A stretch of 13,130 nt of DNA, from NCBI GenBank assembly GCA_964462675.1, contig CAYWYS010000059.1, positions 1-13,130 of the forward strand. Direction: 5' to 3'. Numbering within the stretch: position 1 is the stretch's first letter; each line of letters opens with the position of its first letter. Source of the stretch: XN24 sp964462675 (GTDB taxonomy: Bacteria; Pseudomonadota; Gammaproteobacteria; Steroidobacterales; XN24). Below, piece after piece: positions 7,594 to 13,130 of the stretch. The notes below the pieces were generated by a model. That model was not told the origin of the DNA. It was given only the letters and a program-made list of their open reading frames with translations, and ran no database searches. Made by a program: the position numbers and the translations under genes.

Positions 7594-8010
7594 TCACATT
7601 GCCTGCTTCGGTATCGGCACGCAGAACCCGCCCTCCACGCCGAGCGCCGGCGCCTCGATGACCTGGCAATCCGACACGAGGTCCTGTTCCCGGGACCGCT
7701 TTTCCGCCGCGGCGTTGTAGCGCTCGACCAGGGCCCGCAGGCGTTGTTCATCCGCGGTCAGCGTCGAGTACAACAAGTATCGCTCCGGTCCGCCGCAGGG
7801 CTTCGCACCCAGCGCGATTGCGCGGCACTGGGACAGGTCATCGGCGCGCGCGACACCCGCGGCGCGGCGAATCTCCTGCAGCAGGTCCACCGGCTCCACC
7901 GGCGCAGGCTGCGGCGTTGCCACGGGCGCCTCGGCCGGCGGCGCGACCTCCCCGCATGCCGCAGCCAGCAGCAGGGCCAGCGCCAGGAGCGTCGAGCAGA
8001 GTGATTTCAT
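7594..8010 (-). CDS. Conserved hypothetical lipoprotein with four conserved-looking cysteines
   Basis: A 138-residue predicted lipoprotein of unknown function. It has a signal sequence (MKSLCSTLLALALLLAAAC, acylated Cys19 after an Ala-rich lipobox) and a Pro/Ala-rich linker (about 20-45). A compact domain follows with QCRAIALGAKPCGGPERYLLYS, TADEQRLRALVERYN, VSDC and a final GGFCVP. The four Cys in this domain could form two disulfides. The CGGP...YLxYS pattern recalls small uncharacterised lipoproteins I have seen in other proteobacteria and Bacteroidetes, but I know no function. ATG 8010 is chosen because the signal peptide begins there; no good ribosome-binding site is visible, and an upstream in-frame ATG (8073) would place a terminator hairpin inside the gene. 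It lies behind the protease gene on the same strand, separated by that hairpin. Confidence 0.75.
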   Translation of the reverse strand: MKSLCSTLLALALLLAAACGEVAPPAEAPVATPQPAPVEPVDLLQEIRRAAGVARADDLSQCRAIALGAKPCGGPERYLLYSTLTADEQRLRALVERYNAAAEKRSREQDLVSDCQVIEAPALGVEGGFCVPIPKQAM

Positions 8011-8036
8011 TTCTGGTTGCCGTATTCCGTTGGAAG

Positions 8037-8060
8037 AAAAGGGGCCCGAAGGCCCCTTTT
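8037..8060 (-). terminator. Rho-independent terminator after the S8 protease
   Basis: A perfect inverted repeat: AAAAGGGGCC, a 4-base loop, GGCCCCTTTT. On the minus strand the loop reads TTCG, a very stable UUCG tetraloop, and a T-rich run (TTTTCTTCC) follows. It begins 33 bases after the protease stop. Its other strand reads AAAA/TTTT too and could also act on the plus strand. It ends only 26 bases before the lipoprotein start. Confidence 0.85.
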
Positions 8061-8093
8061 CAGTGATTGGCATCCGACCCTGTCGGCGCCAGG

Positions 8094-11000
8094 TCAGGCC
8101 CGCAACGGCCGCCTACGGACCCACGCGACCCACAGGCCCAGCAGGGCAAGCAGGCCGCCGAAGCTGCCTTCGTACCACTTGTCGCTGCTCTTCTTGCGAT
8201 CGACATTGACCGTCACCGCTGCTGAGTCGGAGAACTCGCCGTCGGAGACCGTGACACTGAAGGTCAACGCCGCGGTCTGGTTGGGGGCAGTAAATGTCGC
8301 GGTTGCCGAGTTGCTGCCGGCGAGCGTCACCGTCGGGCCGGCCGTCTGCGTCCAGCTGTAGGTCAACACATCGCCATCCGGGTCCGTGCTGCCCGCAGCA
8401 CTCAGGGTGACAGCGGTCCTGCCCCTCACCCTGCCCGGGCCCGTCGCATTGGCCACCGGGGGATCGTTGCCGCGCTCGACTGTCACGCTCACGGTCGCAA
8501 CGTTGGTCGCGTTGCCGCCTTCGTCGACCACGCGATAGCTGAAGCTGTCCGTGCCGAAGAAGCCCGCCGCCGGCGTGTAGACAAACGCGTATTCGCCGGA
8601 CGCGGCCGGGCTGACCGAACCATGCTCAGGCTCGTCCACGATTTCGACGTCCACTTCGCCGTCCGCGGTGATCAACACCGGCGCCACGGCGCGGAAATCG
8701 CCCTTGGGTGAGTCGATGCTGACCAGGGACACGCTGTCCGTCAGGCTGGTCGTGAACAGGCCCGCGAGGTCCACGGTCGCCGCCTCGTCGCGCACCGTCG
8801 TGATGCTGGTGCCGGCCGCAGCGCCGAAGGTATCAGCGATCACGTCGTACTCGAACGCCACGAACCCGGGATCACCCGGCCGCAGCAGGGCCCGCCAGCC
8901 AGCGCCGGTATTCGGCGGCGTGCCGGTACCATTGAAGTAGGCCGAGGTCCCCGCGACGCCGGCGACATCTTCAATACCGACCGTAACGAAACCCGGCACG
9001 ACCGGAATGTCGAGGTAATTGAAGTAGATCTCGTCAGACTCCAGCTTGATCCAGACAGAGAAGCTGTAGCGGGGGCCGTCCGGCTGGCCCCACAGGTACA
9101 CCTCGTGCCATTCCCAGACCAGCCAATCGTCAACACCGTCGAAAACGATGTTGTAGTAGACAGCGCCGCCGGGCTCCCCGCCCACTTCGAAATCCGTCCA
9201 GAACGGCGCGATCACGTTGTTCGGCAGCGCCGGGTCGGGCAGGTTCTGGTTGATGAAGCTGAGCTCGAAGTTCGGCGCCGAGCCGGTCACGAAACCGTTC
9301 TCGGTAATGCCCATCACCGTGACGAGTTCGCCATTGTGGATGAAGCCGCCGAAATTCCCGACCGCGAACGAGAAGACTGCCTCGTCGCAGCCGGCCTCAC
9401 ACGGCAAGCTCGGGCTGGCGAACGGCAGGTCGGTCAACGACAGCCCGGCGAAGGGGAAATTCACCGGGGTCACCGATGCTACCGGTGCAAGCTGGTTGAC
9501 GGTGCCGGCCCAGGTCATTGAGCGCATGTTCGGCGCAATGCTGAAGCCGAACTGGGTGGCCAGGTAGGATGACGGGACCAGCGAGCCTTCGACCAGCTCG
9601 GTGCCTTCCGGCATCAGCATCGTGAACGCGTAGGGCTGTGCGGGTGCTCCCGCGAAGCCCGCCCGGGAGCGGATGGTCAACGGTTCGCCTGCGACCACTT
9701 CGGCGGCGGCCGGCGTCGTGGAAATCACGTTTTCGTCGCTGGACAGCGCCGCAAACACGGCAATCGGCAGGCGCGCATCCGCATACGTCCCGGAGGCGTC
9801 CTGCCACACCACTTCGCCAAAATGCCATCCGGCGGCGGCGAAGCGCGTATCCACCGTCAGGGTGAATGACGCTGTGCCGTTCCCTGGGAGCTCGAGGCTG
9901 GTCGAGTCCAGCGTTCCCGAAATATCCGGGCTCGTGAAACTGACGCTGCCCGTCCAGTTGACGGCATCGGCCACCTTGCTGGTCACCGTGCGCTGGAACT
10001 GGCAATTCAGCACGCAGCCGGCATTTGCCACCGAGGCCTTGTCGAACGCAATCGCGGTGTTCGCCGCGGCGCCGAGGTCGAGGCGACCGCTGCCGCGATC
10101 AAACGGCGTGGCCAGCTCCTCGCCATCCTGGTCGCGCACGTCGGGATTTGCCGACGTCATCAGCATGGACTTGAGCTCGACTGCGCTGAGCTCGGGATAC
10201 AGCTGCCGCAACAGCGCGGCGGCACCGGCCACGTGCGGTGCGGCCATGCTGGTGCCGCTGATGGTGTTGTACGGGCCGCCGGGCGGCGGATAGGCAGACA
10301 GGATGTTGGTGCCGGGGGCGCCGACATCCGGCTTCAGGAATGACGGGTCGCCATTCGGACCACGCGAACTGGTGGTCGCCATGATATCCACGTTCTCGGC
10401 CACGTTGATCGATCTCGTCTCGGAGATCCGGCCCTCGCCGACCCCGCCGCTTGCGTCCAGTGCCGCGAGGATCTGTTCCCCCTCGGCAAGCAGAATCGAC
10501 ACGCTCGGCAGCGTGGCGCCGGGCATCGACATGAGAATCGGGCCGGGCTGGTTGTTCCAGAGGATCATCGCGATTGCGCCGGCCGCCTGGATGTTGTTCG
10601 CCTTGTCCGTGAACGCGCATTCGCCCCGGGATACCAGCGCGATGTGTCCGTCCAGGGAACCCGCCGGCAGCGGCGCGCAGGCCAGCGCGTTGTCGGGGCT
10701 CACTGTCAGTACCGGCATCAGCGGACCGCTGATCGGCGCGGTGATTTCGAAATCGCCGTCGCCGCTCTGGCCGATGATGCCTTCCACGCCGGCCGCATCC
10801 ACGATATTGCCGAATACCCGGCCGGTCTGCGTGTTGGCGACGGCAATGCCGGCTTCGGCACATGCCGGGCAGCTGATCGTCCTGGCGCCGGGGCCGGAGT
10901 TGCCTGCGGAGGTGACCATCAACACGCCGGCGGCCTCGGCCGCCGCGAAAATCGGCGTGTAGACGCTGTTGGCCGGATTCGAACCGATCCCGCCGCCCCA

Positions 11001-12029
11001 CGAGTTGTTGATGATGTGCGCGCCATCCGCGACAGCATCCTCGAGCGCTGCGACCAGCTGGATGCTGCTCGATGCGCCGGGGCTGGTATCGGTCTGATAG
11101 AAGGCCCGGTAGACCATCAGCGTTGCGCCCGGCGCCACCCCGGAGATATTGACCTCGATACCATCGATCGTGGCGTTCACCGCGTTGCCGACCGCCGTGC
11201 CGGTGACGTGAGTACCGTGGCCGTTGAAGTCCAGCGGACTGATGTTCTCGTCAGGATGCACCTGGAAGGTCGGCGCGTAGTAGCGCGCAAGCACCAGCTT
11301 GTCGTTGCAGAAACCGGGATCGATCGTCGAGCAATAGTCGTCGTTCGGCAGCCCGGCCGGACGCGTGTGCCCGTTGCTCTGGAACATCGGGTGCTCGGGC
11401 CGAATGCCGCTGTCGATGATCGCGACCTTGACGCCTTCCCCCGCCCGGTCCTGCGAACCGACCTGCTCCCACACGGCCGGTGCATTGATGAGCGGCAGCG
11501 AGGCGTCCATGTGCAGGTAGTGCAGCTCGTTCTCGAACACCCGCTGCACGCCGGGCAGGCTGCGCAGCTCGTCAGCGAGGCTCGCATCTCCCGCATGCCT
11601 GATGATCAGCGCGTTCATGGTGACGGTCAGGCGGCGCTCGACCTGTGCGCCGGGGATGCGAGACTGCAGCTGGTCGACGAAGTCACGCTGCCGTTGCTGC
11701 AGGAACGCACCGTAATTTCGCGCCACGTCCGTCTGCAGGTCCAGCCGTTCCTCACCCTGAACACTCGGCCGGGTCGCGCTCAGCCCCGCAATGCCGCCCT
11801 CGTACAGCGCGAGCGGCGGGTCCTCCAGTTGCACAATATAGTAGGAGGGAAACTGCTGCGCTGCGCCAAACGTACGCTTGTCCACCGGGCCTGCGGCACG
11901 GAGTTGCTCCGGGCCGATTTCCATCGGGACTGGCACGAGGCTGCTGGCTGTCGCTGCCTGCGCAGCGAACAGGGACGCCACGGCAAGAACGACGCTCGCC
12001 CCGGACAGCTTGCATACGAATTGGCTCAT
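8094..12029 (-). CDS. Large secreted subtilisin-family (S8) serine protease with PA, nidogen-like, cadherin-like and PKD-like domains and GlyGly-CTERM-like tail
   Basis: A 1311-residue exported protease. From ATG 12029 (AAAGGA 7-8 bases upstream) the order is: signal peptide (1-28), an I9-type propeptide (about 60-174), and an S8 domain with IIDSG (Asp206), GHGTHVTG (His271), SAGN (oxyanion Asn377) and SGTSMAAPH (Ser594). A protease-associated (PA) insertion lies at about 439-524. Then come beta-rich domains including a Fn3-like one (about 672-760), a nidogen-like stretch with APFWTDF and VGIEDV (about 880-1060), a cadherin-like/Big_9-type domain (about 1117-1184, SFSYRVVDEGG), and a PKD/REJ-like domain (1189-1276, AAGSTDPDGDVLTYSW). 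The C-terminus is GSFGG (1288-1292), a hydrophobic helix and an RRR cluster, like the sorting tag recognised by rhombosortase. It probably acts at the outer surface or outside the cell, degrading proteins. It is probably monocistronic, ending at a strong terminator. The upstream open frame (to 12248) overlaps the XRE gene and lacks a good site, so it is rejected as start. Confidence 0.93.
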   Translation of the reverse strand: MSQFVCKLSGASVVLAVASLFAAQAATASSLVPVPMEIGPEQLRAAGPVDKRTFGAAQQFPSYYIVQLEDPPLALYEGGIAGLSATRPSVQGEERLDLQTDVARNYGAFLQQRQRDFVDQLQSRIPGAQVERRLTVTMNALIIRHAGDASLADELRSLPGVQRVFENELHYLHMDASLPLINAPAVWEQVGSQDRAGEGVKVAIIDSGIRPEHPMFQSNGHTRPAGLPNDDYCSTIDPGFCNDKLVLARYYAPTFQVHPDENISPLDFNGHGTHVTGTAVGNAVNATIDGIEVNISGVAPGATLMVYRAFYQTDTSPGASSSIQLVAALEDAVADGAHIINNSWGGGIGSNPANSVYTPIFAAAEAAGVLMVTSAGNSGPGARTISCPACAEAGIAVANTQTGRVFGNIVDAAGVEGIIGQSGDGDFEITAPISGPLMPVLTVSPDNALACAPLPAGSLDGHIALVSRGECAFTDKANNIQAAGAIAMILWNNQPGPILMSMPGATLPSVSILLAEGEQILAALDASGGVGEGRISETRSINVAENVDIMATTSSRGPNGDPSFLKPDVGAPGTNILSAYPPPGGPYNTISGTSMAAPHVAGAAALLRQLYPELSAVELKSMLMTSANPDVRDQDGEELATPFDRGSGRLDLGAAANTAIAFDKASVANAGCVLNCQFQRTVTSKVADAVNWTGSVSFTSPDISGTLDSTSLELPGNGTASFTLTVDTRFAAAGWHFGEVVWQDASGTYADARLPIAVFAALSSDENVISTTPAAAEVVAGEPLTIRSRAGFAGAPAQPYAFTMLMPEGTELVEGSLVPSSYLATQFGFSIAPNMRSMTWAGTVNQLAPVASVTPVNFPFAGLSLTDLPFASPSLPCEAGCDEAVFSFAVGNFGGFIHNGELVTVMGITENGFVTGSAPNFELSFINQNLPDPALPNNVIAPFWTDFEVGGEPGGAVYYNIVFDGVDDWLVWEWHEVYLWGQPDGPRYSFSVWIKLESDEIYFNYLDIPVVPGFVTVGIEDVAGVAGTSAYFNGTGTPPNTGAGWRALLRPGDPGFVAFEYDVIADTFGAAAGTSITTVRDEAATVDLAGLFTTSLTDSVSLVSIDSPKGDFRAVAPVLITADGEVDVEIVDEPEHGSVSPAASGEYAFVYTPAAGFFGTDSFSYRVVDEGGNATNVATVSVTVERGNDPPVANATGPGRVRGRTAVTLSAAGSTDPDGDVLTYSWTQTAGPTVTLAGSNSATATFTAPNQTAALTFSVTVSDGEFSDSAAVTVNVDRKKSSDKWYEGSFGGLLALLGLWVAWVRRRPLRA

Positions 12030-12112
12030 CCTGGTGTTCCTTTGAATTTTTTCTTGCAGCCATTTCCTCGCCAGAAACTGCTGCGGACAGTGCTTGTACA
12101 AAGGGAGCCCGG

Positions 12113-12118
12113 ATTCTA
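12113..12118 (-). promoter_or_regulatory. Possible -10 box for the S8 protease
   Basis: TAGAAT on the minus strand (one mismatch to TATAAT) lies 83 bases before the protease start. A T-rich stretch (TTTTCTTTT) sits where a -35 would be, without a good match. The region 12030-12199 otherwise holds only untranslated sequence; an antisense hairpin-like GCGGC/GCCGC pair lies near 12152-12170 without a T-run. Confidence 0.35.
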
Positions 12119-12199
12119 AGTCCAGATTGCAGCAAAAGAAAAGCATGTGCCGAAGGGGCGGCCCATGAGCCGCAGGAAATCTCGGCCCGAGCGGGCGCT

Positions 12200-12424
12200 T
12201 CAGTCTTCCTCGTAACTGAACAGCGCTTCGAACGGCGCGCCCAGGCATCGCGCCAGTCGAAACGCCAGCTCGAGCGAAGGCGCGTATTTTTCGGCTTCGA
12301 TGGCGATGATGGTCTGGCGGCTGGCGCTGACCCGCTCGGCGAGTTCCGCCTGGGTCAACGCCGCGGCTTCGCGCAGCTCTCGCACGCGGTTGGCAACCCG
12401 ACCCCGGCGAGTCGGGCCCGTCAT
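12200..12424 (-). CDS. Small XRE-family helix-turn-helix transcriptional regulator
   Basis: A 74-residue DNA-binding protein made almost only of a Cro/CI-type domain: RVRELREAAALTQAELAERV (helices 1-2), SASRQTIIAIEAEKY (recognition helix), then PSLELAFRLARCLG and the FEALFSYEE ending. This is the short YozG-like subgroup often found next to a small membrane protein. ATG 12424 overlaps the stop of the preceding membrane protein by ATGA, so translation is coupled and no separate ribosome-binding site is needed. It probably dimerises and represses its own promoter; the two dyad elements upstream of the operon are the candidate binding sites. The first ten residues (MTGPTRRGRV) are Arg-rich and could be an extension. 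Regulatory target is inference. Confidence 0.88.
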   Translation of the reverse strand: MTGPTRRGRVANRVRELREAAALTQAELAERVSASRQTIIAIEAEKYAPSLELAFRLARCLGAPFEALFSYEED

Positions 12425-12870
12425 GCGCGGTACAGCCAGATCGTGACGGCCTGGCTGGTGATGTGTCCTGCGAACAAGATGGTCAACAGCGCATAGAACA
12501 GGACTGGCAGCGCACCAAGGTCGATGCGCGGCAAGGCATGCCCCGCGAAGGCCGCTTCGGCCAGCGCATGGATGATGAGCACGTTGATGGCGCACAATAC
12601 GACCAGTCCCTCGACGCGCTCGGCCCGCGCCTCGATCGCTGCATCGCGCTCGTCCTTGACCGCCGGCCGCTCCGCGCGCGCGGCCAGCACGCCCGCGATC
12701 ACCGCATGCGCCACAACGAACAGGATCACCACCGCGACGTAGGTCCAGATCATGTGGCGAGCACCCACGTCCACGACCGCCCAGCTGTCCGTCATGCGCA
12801 TCGTGAGATAGCTCCAGGCGAACAGGCTGGCGACCAGCGAACCCCAGGCGGACTTCTCGAAGTACGACAT
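12421..12870 (-). CDS. Four-helix integral membrane protein of unknown function
   Basis: A 149-residue protein with four predicted membrane helices (about 7-25, 41-64, 87-108, 118-145). A short charged loop between helices 2 and 3 carries KDERDAAIEARAERV (72-86). That loop motif is common in small membrane proteins encoded just before a YozG-like XRE regulator, but their role is not known. ATG 12870 is preceded by GAGGAG about 8 bases upstream. The stop overlaps the regulator's start by 4 bases. The pair may be a sensor/regulator couple or a membrane protein whose level is held down by its partner; neither is shown. It is divergent from the tRNA gene. Confidence 0.82.
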   Translation of the reverse strand: MSYFEKSAWGSLVASLFAWSYLTMRMTDSWAVVDVGARHMIWTYVAVVILFVVAHAVIAGVLAARAERPAVKDERDAAIEARAERVEGLVVLCAINVLIIHALAEAAFAGHALPRIDLGALPVLFYALLTILFAGHITSQAVTIWLYRA

Positions 12871-12910
12871 TGCTCTTGCTCCTCGCCGTCGCGGCGCAGG
12901 CCGACAGGAT

Positions 12911-12927
12911 TGTAAAACATCTTTTAC
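12911..12927 (-). promoter_or_regulatory. Operator-like dyad 1, over the -10 box
   Basis: On the plus strand the element reads TGTAAAACATCTTTTAC, containing a perfect 6-bp inverted repeat GTAAAA/TTTTAC with a CATC spacer. It includes the minus-strand -10 hexamer of the membrane protein/XRE operon. It closely resembles dyad 2. Confidence 0.7.
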
Positions 12928-12949
12928 CCTGGAGCGGGAGCGATGTCAA
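12921..12949 (-). promoter_or_regulatory. Sigma-70-type promoter for the membrane protein/XRE operon
   Basis: On the minus strand a perfect TTGACA -35 (12949-12944) is followed by a 17-base spacer and TAAAAG (12926-12921, four of six matches to the -10). The start of transcription would be near 12914, about 45 bases before the first ATG. Both hexamers lie inside the two dyads, the expected arrangement for repression. Confidence 0.7.
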
Positions 12950-12960
12950 ACATGTTGTAC
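12944..12960 (-). promoter_or_regulatory. Operator-like dyad 2, over the -35 box
   Basis: On the plus strand the element reads TGTCAAACATGTTGTAC, matching dyad 1 at 14 of 17 positions; its centre AACATGTT is palindromic. It begins 33 bp after dyad 1, about three helical turns, so both would face the same side of the DNA. It includes the TTGACA -35. Confidence 0.65.
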
Positions 12961-13008
12961 TTCATGGGCGGTTCATTTCGTCTCGGATTTCGCGTGTTTG
13001 CCTGAAGG

Positions 13009-13014
13009 TATAAT
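13009..13014 (+). promoter_or_regulatory. -10 box of the tRNA-Ile gene
   Basis: A perfect TATAAT lies 16 bases before the tRNA 5' end and is followed by a C/G-rich stretch (CCCGGCC), as in stringently controlled stable-RNA promoters. No clear -35 is seen at 16-18 bases spacing. Control by ppGpp is inference. Confidence 0.65.
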
Positions 13015-13030
13015 CCCGGCCACCCCACGC

Positions 13031-13106
<76 letters not shown>

Positions 13107-13130
13107 TGAAAATCATGGGCTTAGGGGAGT

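Noticed and set aside
6147..7751. Minus-strand open frame of 534 residues across the aldehyde dehydrogenase start and rhombosortase
   Set aside because: It overlaps two well-supported genes in other frames and contains no known domain.
10644..12119. Plus-strand open frame of 491 residues opposite the S8 protease
   Set aside because: The minus-strand frame carries all subtilisin motifs; the opposite translation has none.
12150..12199. Terminator after the XRE gene
   Set aside because: Short GC-rich inverted repeats exist, but none is followed by a T-run, so I could not support one.
12030..12248. Upstream extension of the S8 protease
   Set aside because: It would bury the signal peptide at residue 74 and overlap the XRE gene; ATG 12029 has a ribosome-binding site and a proper signal peptide.

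Overview
The window is GC-rich, compact chromosomal DNA from a bacterium, most likely a gammaproteobacterium. That placement is inferred from the gene families: a rhombosortase with a GlyGly-CTERM-like substrate, the PA2778/PA2779 pair, dodecin, a DUF885 protein, and a CAU tRNA very like gammaproteobacterial tRNA-Ile2. I cannot name the genus. There is no prophage, insertion sequence or CRISPR array. Eleven protein genes and one tRNA fill the window, and no gap exceeds 300 bases.

Left part (1-3745). A DUF885-family exported protein runs off the left edge on the minus strand. It is divergent from an old-yellow-enzyme type flavin oxidoreductase (+), whose end overlaps by 16 bases the convergent end of an NAD-type malic enzyme (-).

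Middle (3746-6871). A minus-strand two-gene operon encodes a small secreted, C-terminally membrane-anchored protein (PA2779 family) followed 5 bases later by a C39-like cysteine peptidase lipoprotein with TPRs (PA2778 family). A divergent dodecin (flavin storage) follows, and its end nearly touches the end of a succinate-semialdehyde-type aldehyde dehydrogenase (-).

Sorting/secretion part (6872-12029). A rhombosortase (intramembrane serine protease, +) converges on a small Cys-rich lipoprotein (-). Upstream of that lies a 1311-residue secreted subtilisin-type protease (-) whose C-terminus (Gly/Ser motif, hydrophobic helix, Arg cluster) resembles the GlyGly-CTERM tag that rhombosortases process. 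Enzyme and likely substrate therefore sit about 0.5 kb apart. A strong UUCG-loop hairpin terminator separates the protease from the lipoprotein.

Right part (12200-13130). A four-helix membrane protein and a small XRE-type repressor form an ATGA-coupled minus-strand operon. Its promoter has a perfect -35 box. It is overlapped by two near-identical dyad elements 33 bp apart, one on the -35 and one on the -10, which look like twin operators for autorepression. A tRNA-Ile (CAU) gene with its own TATAAT box is divergent from this operon. The best candidates for follow-up are the rhombosortase/protease pair, the twin-operator promoter, and the uncharacterised PA2779-PA2778 pair.
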